DNA of 64,000 nt from Schizonepeta tenuifolia. Lineage: Eukaryota; Streptophyta; Magnoliopsida; Lamiales; Lamiaceae. Positions 33,470 to 43,970 of this stretch are shown here, one piece after another (within the stretch, counting starts at the first letter, position 1; every line of letters begins with the position of its first letter). The notes below the pieces were generated by a model. It made no database searches, was not told the origin of the DNA, and saw only the letters and a program-made list of their open reading frames with translations. Position numbers and translations under genes: made by a program. Where the stretch lies: NCBI GenBank assembly GCA_029490685.1, contig JANLIY010000032.1:222573-286572 (forward strand), written 5' to 3'.

Positions 33470-34140
33470 CTTAAAAAGCAGCACCATTAGTTGACCATTA
33501 AGAAAGGAACAAGGTCAAGGAACAACGGACAATAACAAGTTCTTCTCCTTTGGGCACTAGAACGCCTTCTAGCAAGAGTTTAGGTCTCTTAGTAAGTATC
33601 GTTACAGGGCTAAAGCAAGGGAACAGGAGGTCCGAGGCGCCTTAACGCTACTGTTCAGTACGTTAGACTGCTTACCCTCTCTCTCATCCTGAACAAGAGC
33701 TCTTCTTTACCTGGCCAGAGGAGAAGCTAAGCGCTACAAAGCCGGGACGTCTAACTCCCCTAACTGGAAAGCCCGTGAAAAGCAGCTCTCTTCGAGGGCT
33801 TCCTCTCTGGCGGCCACTTTCCTTACCTTACCCCCGCTACACTCTCACTCCAAGCTAGGCCTGCTGAGCAAGATGCATTGCGATTTCCTCTTCTGTGTAC
33901 GCACCGGAGTATGACCCGGGACGGGAAGAGAATCCATTCTCCGGCGAGCTTTCTCTCATAAAGCCAAAGACGCCCCAAGACAAGGTCAAATGGGAAGAGG
34001 ACATGGTCAATAGAACCTGGGACAATCGGTGCGGAAGAGTACTGGATTTGTAGAAGTCGAAGAGTTCCTTCTTTCTTGCTTTGTTCTTTCCTGTTGTTTT
34101 CTTTTAATGATGAGTTGTCCTTTTGGGACCCGTTTGCTAA
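33470..34140. other. Mitochondrion-like insert (possible NUMT) inside the family-2 LTR
   Basis: This stretch is clearly richer in GC than its surroundings and has none of the LTR words, while family-2 LTR sequence resumes on both sides. Its texture is that of plant mitochondrial intergenic DNA, but I recognise no mitochondrial gene. Ends are approximate: LTR similarity fades around 33390-33470 and resumes near 34143. No target duplication is seen. Confidence 0.45.
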
Positions 34141-34472
34141 TCTTCTATCTTATCTCAATGATCTTAGAATTAATTCTAGGTTCAAAGATTTTAATTCAAA
34201 TCTATTCTAAGTTCATCGGCGCATAGAAATTTCTCGGTTATTAACAACATTATTCACTTCCAATCAAAAATCTTCGGATTTTTTCTGAAAATCATACTCG
34301 TACTCATCTTCATATAAGCAAACTCAATATATACATCACATTATCATTTCAAGAAATAGACACAGATAATTTCACGTAAAAACACATAAGGGCATTTCAA
34401 TCGTTTTACTCATTTATACTTATAAGGTTATTTAATACGCTCTCTAACGTTATAGAAATTCGGGGTATTACA

Positions 34473-34955
34473 ATAATAGTTTAAGATATGGAATGTAAGA
34501 TATGATTTTATCGTTTATAACTTTATATATTAAGTTAGAATCTTTATATATGTGGAATATAAAATACTGATAAATATTTATATACTATAAAATATGATAA
34601 ATATTCTATTCTAATTCAAAAAATTTGAAAATGTAAATAAATTGGAGGAATTTGAGGGGCGCCACATAGGATTTTTTCAAAGCATGAATCGTTTTCCTTT
34701 TAATAATATATAATTTCGATTAAAACTATTTAAGCATACAAACTTTGATTGGAATTTCAATTTTCACATGACCTTTAATTTTGTTCTTTACAATCATTAA
34801 CTTTAAACTTTGTCAATTGTTTCCATATTTAAATTTCGACCTAAATGAAATCTAACTTGGCATTTATGTGACCAATGGAAATATGCAGTGGAACAATCGG
34901 GATACAAAACAACGTACTTTTGCATATATAATGTCTAAAATTTGTTTATATAGAG

Positions 34956-34990
<35 letters not shown>

Positions 34991-35629
34991 GTTATTATTA
35001 TTATTAAAGTTATAAAATTGTTTAGATCAATAAATAAATTATTTATGTTTCATCTTTTTTTGTTATGAATCCACCAAACATTCTTTTCTCACTTCCACCA
35101 CCAAATTGACGATCAGCTGCAGCATTACCGATGTTGCCAGTCTGTCTCTAATAGAATTGAATGTCATGTGTAAAATAATAACTCGATTAAAGGTCGTGTA
35201 TTTGAATTCCTTCAACTCTTTTTTCAAAAACTTATTAGAATTGTTTTTCTTAATTAGGTTTGGTAACATCCTTTTATTTTTAGTTAATCATTTAGTTTTT
35301 TTTTTCTTTGCACTACTCCTAATTCTTGCATTATTAAAAACATATAAGATTTTATCATAATAATAGTGAAATTATTTATAATATAAAGTAATTGTCATTT
35401 AAAACAATTCTTAAATAAACTATTAGATGTATAATGTAAAATTTTGTTCCATTGATATACTTATATAAAACACCACATATAAAATTGTTCAACTGAAAAA
35501 AGAAAAATTATAAGGTGTGTAGCACATCTAAAAATTTAGAAGGTGTAAAAAAGAATAAAATATAATATTAAAAATTAAATAAAATCATGCTAATTCAGAT
35601 TTTAGACCGATCAAAAGTGATGTAGAAAA
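34473..35629. other. AT-rich stretch without a recognised gene
   Basis: It contains an ATT microsatellite (34957-35006). Two short frames near 35063-35360 lack any recognisable motif. I see nothing else here. Confidence 0.6.
34957..35006. repeat. (ATT)n microsatellite
   Basis: About 16 units of ATT with one G interruption. Confidence 0.95.
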
Positions 35630-35787
35630 CTAGGCTGTCTAGGGTACCTTTTTCGAAAATATCAGGTAGCCGATCCCAATTTTTTCAAATTTTTAGTACC
35701 CTACCCCCACTCTATATTAAAAATCGGGTATTCAAATACCCGAGAGGGTAATTCTGATCGGGTATTAGGGTACCCAAATTATCCAAC

Positions 35788-35808
35788 ATTATTATTATTA
35801 TTATACTA

Positions 35809-35865
<57 letters not shown>
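35788..35865. repeat. (ATT)n microsatellite
   Basis: About 25 units of ATT with one ACTA interruption. Confidence 0.95.
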
Positions 35866-35976
35866 CTAAAAAATATTTGACATTATTCAAATCTAAATTA
35901 TAACATATCTGTATCTCAATGATCCATAACAATCAATTGATCAAATAATTAATAAACAAACAATAACAATCAATAA

Positions 35977-36232
35977 CACTACAAGAAAAAAGGTCATAGA
36001 CCACACCTTATAGACCATGTGTTTTTTAGTCGTGTGGTGTATAACAAGATAGACCACGGGAGACGTCTTAGACGTTGTCTAATAGCATGAATATAGACCA
36101 CGAGGTTTAAAATGTGTGGTCTATAACCGCCTAACAACAGATAATAGACCACGGCTGCTATTCGTGTGGTCTTTAACACAATCGACCACAGTAAATCCGT
36201 GTGGTCTAATACCGCCTGCTTATAACCAACCA
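35977..36232. mobile_element. CACTA (En/Spm) transposon terminus with subterminal repeats
   Basis: CACTACAAGAAAAAAGG at 35977 is the typical plant CACTA inverted-repeat end. It is followed by about ten copies of TAGACCACG / CGTGTGGTCTA in both orientations within 250 bp, the subterminal sites expected to bind TnpA-type proteins. No opposite terminus (TTTCTTGTAGTG) is found up to 36760, so this is a lone end or a very decayed element. TAA at 35974-35976 could be half of the 3-bp target duplication. Confidence 0.75.
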
Positions 36233-36388
36233 AACAAAAAAATTGTATGTGCAACTTAATATTAAAAAAATATCACCAACATCGTTAGTCTATTAATATA
36301 AAATCATAAGCAACCTAATCAGTCACTCATACTAGAAAAACTAGAGTATACATATTTATATAATAAAATTATTAGTTATTTAATAATA

Positions 36389-36389
<1 letters not shown>

Positions 36390-36427
<38 letters not shown>
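36390..36427. repeat. (AT)n microsatellite
   Basis: About 19 AT units. Confidence 0.95.
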
Positions 36428-36430
<3 letters not shown>

Positions 36431-36762
36431 TAATGTAAAGCAATATAATATATATAAAGAAATATAATATATAAAAAAAGTAAAATTCGGGTTTACTTAG
36501 GTACTCAGATCAGGTGTTGGGTATACCCGATACCCGAAATATCTAAAATTTTCATCCCGTATCACAACCTGTTTACATGAACATGCGGGTAACGGGTACC
36601 TAATACCCATCGGATGTTTAGTCGGTACAATACTACTCGATTATTCGTCACCCGTTTAAACAGCCTATAGAGAAGTGTGTAACATATCACTTCTTTTCGG
36701 TTGATGAGGAATACTAAAAATTTCATATGAAATTTAAACTTTTAGAAAAATAAAAATAAGTA

Positions 36763-36928
36763 CTCCCTCCGTCCAATTTAAGACTATCTACTTACCACAA
36801 TTTTTTTGTCCAATTTAAGACTACCTACTTTATTTTTTTTACACGTATACCCTCATCTCTCTCCCTATTTACTACCCTTCGTCATTGATGACCCCACTTT
36901 ACATCAACTTTATTTCTACTTTTTTATC
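36763..36928. mobile_element. Mariner-type MITE, left part
   Basis: The terminus CTCCCTCCGTCCAATTTAAG starts right after TA (36761-36762). The reverse complement TTAAATTGGACGGAGGGAG ends at 59085 followed by TA. CTCCCTCCGTCC is a known plant mariner/Stowaway-like terminus. The element is cut at 36928 by gypsy G1 and would be about 350 bp without it. A second CCAATTTAAGACTA copy lies at about 36812. Confidence 0.85.
36924..36928. repeat. Target duplication TTATC of gypsy G1, left copy
   Basis: Matches 58898-58902. Confidence 0.93.
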
Positions 36929-37260
36929 TGTCACAGCCCCAAATCCCGAGGGACGGCAAAGTCGGGGTGCGACCAGGGGTTGGATTAAAGAAGCGGGGAA
37001 GAAGGGAGATAAATAAATAAACAGATAATGATTAAACGACAACTGATATCTATGAACAGATTTTATTGAAAGAAAGAGAGTCGACCTTGAAGGATCGCTC
37101 GACAAGTTGTTCAAAAGGACTAAGTTCATTGTACGGGACTTAGACATAAAGATAGGTTTACATTAACTCAAAAAGATTGGCAGCGGAAAGCGTAAAGCTT
37201 GACACAAGTTCTTCATCCTAACTACAACTCTTTACTCAACCTCCACCGCTCCCGACACTC

Positions 37261-37327
37261 AACCTGCACATTTATAAAACATATGCAGGGCTAAGTATAA
37301 ACATACTTAGTGGGCACATTGCCGAAA
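37261..37327 (-). promoter_or_regulatory. Conserved LTR double hairpin, copy 3
   Basis: Stem CTAAGTAT / ATACTTAG with loop AAAC: both arms differ from the CTAAGTAC form in a compensating way. CCTGCA / TGCAGG follows. Confidence 0.65.
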
Positions 37328-38487
37328 ACATATCATAAGTATAGATTAAATCAGGCATCTCGATAAATAGCACATCGGGGTTTTTCATCAAATACCCAAG
37401 CCTACTAAACATTTTCTTTCACTTTCACAATATAGCTTGGCCAAGCCTTTACTTGATGTTACGTTCAAACTTGCCCAACTTCTGTTTCAATGCCGGGGAA
37501 GAGTTAACTTCTTCCGCGCACGTTCTATTCACCGTGGCTGGCTACCCCTCAACAGGGTACCACACACACCGGCTACCGTGTACACTTAAACCCTGGAAAA
37601 CCCTTTCTGGTTAACTCAGCGGTCCGATCGATTAGTTAACCCCTTTTGGCTAACTCAGAAAGGCACAAGAGAACTCACGTAAAACAAATATAGTTCAGGG
37701 CCTTCGATAGGTTCGTAGATCTGAGACCCTAGTGTTTTTCGACGTTTTATCCCATGACAACGCCCTCTAACGGTGTAGCTATTTCACTTCCTTGGCTCCG
37801 TATCGGTTAATAAACTGGTACGAATTATGGGATACATCTGAAAGGCCTTTGGGTAGCTATTGATCCCTAGGCGAAAGAACAGGGTAAAGAGAAGGTCCAG
37901 AAGATCAGTGTCTTTCGGCTTGGACATGCCCTTTGCTTGATATTGGGCGGAGTGGGCTTTGTTTGCAGCTTTGCAGAGACTCATCTATCGCGAAAGCTTA
38001 CGAGAAATCTAGTTTTAGCCCAGTATTTCGGGCTTTGAGGAGGGTTAGCCACTTTGAGATCTCTCCCCTGCTCTCTGATTCTGCCGATACGATTATAGTA
38101 TAGTCTGTACTAGAGGAGGTCGGATCAGGCGAACCCTGCCCAAGTCCTGAAGAAATACAATATAGAAATGGAAATTGAATCAAACACTGGTTCTCTTCTT
38201 CGAGCGTGCCTTGGCGATTCATGGGGAAATAAAGAAATAGGTTGAACCAAGTATGTCTTATCCTTGAAAGGTTGTACACGGAATCCCTAATTCCAATTGA
38301 AATGTACAGCGATCCGTAAGATTTCCTTTTCTTAGTATTATATGTTAAATATGTTAAATGAGGCCAGATGAAATGGGCGGAAAACTTTTTCATTTACGAT
38401 CAACATCTTCTGGAGTTCTTCTTGAAAGAACTGATTACTAGTTATTTATTAAGCCCGTCTTTAATGCATACTAATTGAGTTTCGCCC

Positions 38488-38562
38488 CGGCGGGCTCCCG
38501 AAAAGGAATCTATTGATTCTTTCCCAATTGGTTGGACCGTAGGTGCGATGATTTACTTCACG
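38488..38562 (+). other. Plastid-derived trnI-GAU intron, 3' end
   Basis: The stretch from GGCTCCCGAAAAGGAATC to ACTTCACG matches, as I recall it, the end of the intron in plastid trnI-GAU. It is continuous with exon 2 downstream. Confidence 0.8.
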
Positions 38563-38596
38563 GGCGAGGTCTCTGGTTCAAGTCCAGGATGGCCCA
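38563..38596 (+). pseudogene. trnI-GAU: trnI-GAU exon 2 (plastid origin), fragment
   Basis: The segment contains the T arm (GGTTCAAGTCC) and the 3' acceptor strand ending GGCCCA of plastid tRNA-Ile. Exon 1 and most of the intron are absent, so no functional tRNA can be made. It is followed by the plastid spacer GCTGCGCCAGGG. Confidence 0.85.
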
Positions 38597-38714
38597 GCTG
38601 CGCCAGGGGTAGCCGGCGCCTTTCTAGTTAGCGCTTTAGTTTGATTGGTAGTAATGAATAAATCTTTTGGATAAATGTTTTATCTCTACAGGCCTCTTTG
38701 AATCCTTTCAATCC

Positions 38715-39012
38715 ATATTTATTTTTGGAATGCTAAAAATTATACTTGAGCATCTAAATCTGGGCCACTACCAGTAAAAACATCTCTGAACAAGATTATA
38801 GCACCATGCCAAATGTGTCCGAATAAGAAAAGCAAATGAAGTATGTCCAAAAGTAAACCAACCCCTTAGACTGCTACGGAAAAAAAACATCGGATTTCAA
38901 AGTAGCACGATCAAATTCGCAAATGTCACCCAATTGAGCACGTATAACATATTTTTTCACAGTAACAGGATCGCTATAACTTACTCTATTGAGTTCGCCG
39001 CCGTAGAACTCA
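38715..39012 (-). pseudogene. psbB: psbB C-terminal fragment (photosystem II CP47), plastid origin
   Basis: The minus-strand translation includes EFYGGELNRVSYSDP, RAQLGDICEFDRATLKSD and, after a frameshift, RGWFTFGHTSFAFL, all typical of the last lumenal loop and final helix of CP47. Many substitutions, at least one frameshift and stops are present. Upstream of EFYGG the similarity ends abruptly. An open frame (38874-39092) covers part of it but is not a real gene. Confidence 0.88.
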
Positions 39013-41492
39013 AGTTGCTTGCTGCTTCTCATTCTAAGTAAGGGCTGTAGCACTAAGTTAGAACTACTAAATACTAATCTAAAAGATTTCATGCCTTGAT
39101 AATCACTTTAAAACACAGTTATAAAGCGATAAGTAAATATTTTCGAGCATCGCTCATTTGATTTGATATATAGAAAAGCCCATCTTTAAGCGTTTACAGA
39201 ACTAAAACACGAGCTTCCGTCTTTGATCTTCCGTCCTGTCTTCTAAACTCGACTTCCTTCTTTGAAACCAAATAATCAAACTTTTAATAAACGGTCGAGA
39301 CAAAAAGGAAAAAGAAAATCAAATTTGTTTTATGACTTTTAGGCTTTTGCATTTAACTACATTCTTTTGATTAACGAATAAAAGAGACTCGAACATTTCT
39401 CGTTTATAAACTAACTCGGTTCCTTTACTCGACACTTAGGTCAGTTAATATCTGGAGTCGATAACTTATAACGACTTAGAAGTTCACAAGGATCGAAGTT
39501 AAAAAGTATTCAACTTAAGAAATTAGGCTTGCAAAAGTTTCTGCACAAGGCAGAATTTCTGGAGTACATACAGAACAGAAAGCTACGGATGTCTAGTTTA
39601 CTGTCCAATTTATGGATCTTGATTTCGTTAAGCGAGTAGAAAGTTATGACAGTTTCCATAACGTATCGCAAAACAGTCCGAGTGAAACCCTAGGTGCTCG
39701 TAAAATTCGACGCACGATTCCCTAGGTTTGATCAATGCTATACAACCTTTAAGCTCACGAAATTATTATCTTTTTACAGTCAAGACACTTGCTCCTTTGT
39801 CGTGAATACTTCATGTCTCTTGATTAAACAAACGACGAGCATTTACTCGTCTTTTTCAACTTACCAATTACTAAACCAAATTCCAATTCAATTTCCATTT
39901 CAAAATCAAATTCACGTTTCAAACTTCTAACTTCTATATTCATTTCTCGAATGAAAATATTGTCAACTACAATCTCGTTTATTAAACGACAACAATCATT
40001 AATATCAAATTGGTTTTCCTTATTCGACTTTCCTATCGGCATTTAAACTCGATTTCTCGTCTCTTGCCGATATTTCAACTTCTTTAGAATTCGTTCAAAT
40101 TTTCCGATTACGTTCCTTGATTACTAAGATTAACGAATATTCAAACCATAAACCTAAATCATTATCCAATCTCGACTTATCAGCGATTCTTCGTCTCTTA
40201 CTAAAATTTTAATATTTTCCGATTTTGCTCAAACTTTTCACTAACGTTCATCAACTACCAAGATTCACTAATATGAAAACCATATACTCAAATTATTATC
40301 GAATCTTAACTTATCGTCGGTTATTCGTCTCTTACGATTTCTATTTTATTTTTAGAAAAATCCAATTAAATTATATAATCATCTATACACTTACTACATC
40401 TCATTTATATCATTATATCAACCAAATCATAACAATTTCTCCATCAAAACCCTATTTCTTTCTCTCTTACATTTTGGTTTCTATTTTTAGAAAAAACTCC
40501 ACTCATCTATCAATCCATAAAGCAATAATCCACCAATCAATCATAAAAAAAAAATCGAACTAAACATTAAATCCCTAATTCCCTTAAATTTTCGATATTC
40601 ACAAAATTATTAGGAGGATGATTTCCCCATGATTTCTATCCATGAAATCCATTCCTAAACACCTAATAGCATGTATTAATCATAGAACATCATGCTTCTT
40701 CTTCCCCAAATTTTCAAAAAAAAAAAAACAATATTGAGGAAAAGAAGTTTTGTTTGGTTCAATCCGTAGAGGAAGCTCTTACCTTGTCGATTATGGACTC
40801 GGAAATAAGATCGATTGGTAGATGAATGACTTGTGGAGCTTTGAAAGCTTGAAGAACTCAACAACGGAGGATTGAGAGAGATGAGAGAAAAGAGAGAGAG
40901 GGGAGGTGGCAAAAGAGGGAGAGAGAGGAAGAGAGATGATGAGGTGTTAAGTTAATTCCATAAAGTAGAAATAAACTATCAAAGGTGATGACTTACACAT
41001 ACATAGGCAGTTTATGTGGAATATTTTTACCAAAATATCGCGTTTTACGGGTCTAATACGACGTAATAAAATCGAGAAATTAAAACTTAGACGGTTACGT
41101 TTTTGACGAAATCTAATTCGACCGTTAGATTAGAAATAAATTATTTACTCGGAAAGCATATTTCGATTTCCGAAATCCGATGAAAAGTCGGGATAAGACA
41201 GTCCAAAATTCGCCCTGAAAAATAATAAAAACTGACTTTCTCCGGTGAACTCGTATCGCAAAAAAAGTGAATGTAAAGTCTGACGGTTTTTAGATCTGAG
41301 TTTTCGAACGAAAATTTTATCGGACGCGAAAACCCTAATACAGTAGTCGTTCAACCGACTTCTGGAATGTATTTTCAGAAACGAATTTCACCGTTAGTCT
41401 TAGAATCAAAAATCCTTAACTTAGGCGTGCAAAGCCTTAATTAATAATTAAATTTTTATTTTAACGACGGAAGAAATATCTGGGGTATTACA

Positions 41493-41504
41493 TCCTACCC
41501 CTCT
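41493..41504 (-). promoter_or_regulatory. Polypurine tract of gypsy G1
   Basis: AGAGGGGTAGGA on the minus strand, directly before the 3' LTR start TGTAATACCCC. It overlaps the pol stop codon. Confidence 0.8.
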
Positions 41505-43970
41505 AACAAAAATTTCGTCCCGAAATTTGCATACCTTCTTCAAAAAGGTAAGGGTACTTTTCTTTCATCTTTTCTTCGAGTTCCCACGTGGTTTCTTCTT
41601 GCCCGTGGTGATTCCATAGCACTTTAACCAAAGGTATCGACTTATTTCTTAATTCTTGTTCTTTTCGATCCAAGATCGATAATGGTTTCTCTTCATAACT
41701 TAAGTCGGACTTAAGAACAACGTCTTGCTGGTTAATTATGTGCTTAGGGTCAAAGATATACTTTCGTAATTGAGATACGTGAAACACGTTATGGACACTT
41801 CCTAGACTTGGCGGTAAGGCCAATCTATAAGCAATAGGTCCTATTTTCTCCAAAATCTCATAAGGTCCTATAAACCTTGGTCTGAGTTTACCCTTAACAC
41901 CGAATCTAATGATTCCTTTAGACGGAGAAATCTTGAGGAAAACCTTATCCCCAATTTCAAAGCTAAGATTGGTTCGACGATCGTCGGCGTAAGACTTCTG
42001 TCAGCTCTGAGCTTATTTCATTCTAACTCAAATCTGTCGAATGATCTCGATCATTTCACTGACCGCATCGGGTCATAGGTTCTTTCTTTCACCTACTTCA
42101 TCCCAATAAAGTGGTGACCTACACTTCTTTCCATACAATGCCTCGTAAGGCGCCATTCATATCGTTGCTTGATAACTATTGTTGTACGCGAATTCGACTA
42201 ATGGCAAGATCTTTTCCCAATTCTCACTTCTATCCAATACTACTGTTCTTAACATATCAATGAGTATCTGAATCGTTCTCTCGGATTGTCCATCTGTCTG
42301 AGGAAGAAAAGCAGTACTAAAATTAAGTTCGGTACCTAACTCCTTCTTCATAGTGATTCAAAATCTCGAAGTGAATTTGGCATTTCTATCAGACGTTATT
42401 GACTTCGGGATTCCGTGTAGACGTACAATCTCACGGACATACAACAGAGCTAACTTCTCTAAACCATAGGTAATTTGGATTGGTAAAAAGTGAGCTGATT
42501 TTATGAGCCTATCGATAACTACCCAGATGGCAGTATTTTCTTTCTTAGTCCTGGGCAAACTTGTCACTAAATCCATGGCTATATCTTCCCACTTCCATGT
42601 TGGAATACTTAATGGCTGTAACAACCCGTATGGTCTTTGGTGTAGAGCTTTCACTTGTTGACAAGCCAGACATCTTTCTACAAACGAGGCAACATCTCGT
42701 TTCAAACCGTTCCACCAGAAATTCTTTCTTAAATTTTGATACATCTTCGTACTCCCTGGGTGTGCTGTATATGGCGTATCGTGAGCCTTACTCATGATAT
42801 CGTTCTTCAATTTGTTGTCTTCAGGGATACAAAGTCTGCCTTCAAATAAAATTGCATTATCTGGTGCTTCGGAAAACCGTCCGGTTTATCCGTTCTTATC
42901 CTTAGTCGAAGCTTCTCAATCGACTCGTCCTTTCTCTGCGCACTTATGATCCTTTCTCGTAAATCCGGTGTAGCTATAAGTGCTGCTATATGGGTCGTTA
43001 TTTTTTCAGATGTATCGAGCACTTCTAAGTTCATTTTCTCAAATTCTCGTACAAGAGTTTCTTCCTCAACAAAGAGACATCCTAACTTGGTTGGAGTCTT
43101 GCGACTCAGCGCGTCAGCTACAATGTTTGCTTTTCCTGGGTGATAGTTGATTCCGCAATCATAATCCTTGACTAATTCGAGCCATCGTCTTTGTCTCATG
43201 TTCAATTCCTTTTGCTCGAAAAAGTACTTCAAACTCTTGTGATCCATAAAAATCTCAACCCTAACACCATAGAGATGGTGTCTCCAAATTTTCAACGCAT
43301 GTACAACGGCTGCTTGTTCTAAGTCGTGGGTTGGATACTCAACTTCATGAGGTCGTAGTTGTCGTGAAGCATAAGCTATCACCTTTCCATCTTGCATCAA
43401 TACACACCCTAATCCGTTCTTTGAAGCATCTGTATAGACCACGTATTCCTTATTTGCTTCTGGCAGAGCCAGCACGGGTTCTGTGGTTAACTTTTCCTTA
43501 AGTGTCTGAAAACTCTCCTCAGATTCATCCGTCCATTTGTACTTGTTTTCCTTCCGTAGCAGTTGCGTCATAGGTCTAGCAATTGTTGAGAATCCCTCAA
43601 TGAATCTTCTATAATAGCAGGCTAAACCTAAGAAACTCCAAATTTCGTTCGGAGTTGTTGGCGATTTCCAATTGCGTACTGCCTCTACCTTGGCAGGATC
43701 TACTTTGATGTCTTCAGCTGATACTATGTGTCCAAGGAACATCACTTCCTTCAGCCAAAACTCGCACTTACTAAATTTGGCGTAAAGTTTCTCAGTTCTA
43801 AGCGTTTCTAACACTATTCGCAAGTGTTCCTCGTGCTTCTTCTCATTCTTGGAGTAAATGAGAATGTCGTCGATGAATACTAAGACGAATTTGTCTAAGT
43901 ACAGGTGAAAAACTCGATTCATGAGATCCATAAATACTGCGGGAGCGTTAGTCAAACTGAATAGCATAAC
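41503..43970 (-). pseudogene. pol: G1 pol, 3' part: RT C-terminal half, RNase H, integrase, chromodomain-like tail
   Basis: It continues the RT cut at the ATAAC site. FIDDILIYSK, the RT catalytic motif, is near 43866-43877. RNase H follows with YTDASKNGLGCVL and DHKSLKYF. A frameshift near 42845 separates it from integrase, which has the zinc region (HPGSTKMYQNL ... CLACQQVK), SDRNAKFTSRF with the second Asp, and QTDGQSERT with Glu. In-frame TGA codons lie at about 42355 (where Trp is expected) and 42154, and more stops follow to 41860. The last frame (41853-41503) ends with the chromodomain-like VKVLWNHHGQEETTWE typical of chromoviruses, which is thought to steer insertion to silent chromatin. 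Confidence 0.92.
43966..43970. repeat. Target duplication ATAAC, left copy
   Basis: Matches 48174-48178. Confidence 0.93.

Larger units (their letters stand above)
27789..34472 (-). repeat. Gypsy family-2 LTR, minus orientation, interrupted and truncated
   Basis: 27789-29903 and 33105-34472 align in reverse with the family-2 solo LTR (about 44650-46500 and 43971-44600). Shared landmarks are the reverse complement of the start (CGGGGTATTACA at 34472), the block with GCATGCATG, and the purine-rich blocks near 29440-29600. The part equivalent to about the last 1.2 kb of family 2 is missing at the left. It is interrupted by a solo LTR (29904-33099) and a foreign insert (about 33470-34140). The short frames within it are non-coding by appearance. 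Confidence 0.72.
35630..36670. mobile_element. Possible hAT-like non-autonomous element, rich in GGGTACC/CGGGTA words
   Basis: The outer parts (35630-35780 and 36480-36670) are dense in CGGGTA, GGGTACC and TACCCGA in both orientations. CTAGGCTGTCTAGGG at the left is roughly matched in reverse by AAACAGCCTATAG at the right, suggesting terminal inverted repeats. A clean 8-bp target duplication is not visible. The middle holds microsatellites and a CACTA terminus. Confidence 0.3.
37692..39086. other. Organellar DNA insert (1,395 bp mosaic) in the G1 3' LTR
   Basis: The ends are exact by comparison with the empty site in the other LTR (53531-53550, AAACAAATATTTTCATG): similarity stops after 37691 and resumes at 39087, with no target duplication. 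The insert holds a plastid trnI-GAU 3' part and a decayed psbB 3' part. These lie in different parts of a plastid genome, while the first 800 bp look mitochondrial in texture. The simplest inference is one piece of mitochondrial DNA already carrying plastid tracts, joined by end joining. Confidence 0.85.
36929..41492 (-). repeat. 3' LTR of gypsy G1, interrupted by organellar DNA
   Basis: About 3,169 bp once the 1,395-bp insert is removed. Its partner is 52777-58897. The AT-rich middle yields short frames (39694-40563, 40676-40912) whose counterparts in the partner are equally open, but they lack any protein-like composition. I treat them as LTR sequence. Confidence 0.94.

Noticed and set aside
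38563..38596. Functional tRNA-Ile gene
   Set aside because: Only exon 2 and the end of the intron are present.
39694..40563. Open frames in the G1 3' LTR repeated at 57561-58450
   Set aside because: They are conserved only because both LTRs derive from one copy. The composition is simply AT-rich and no motif is seen.
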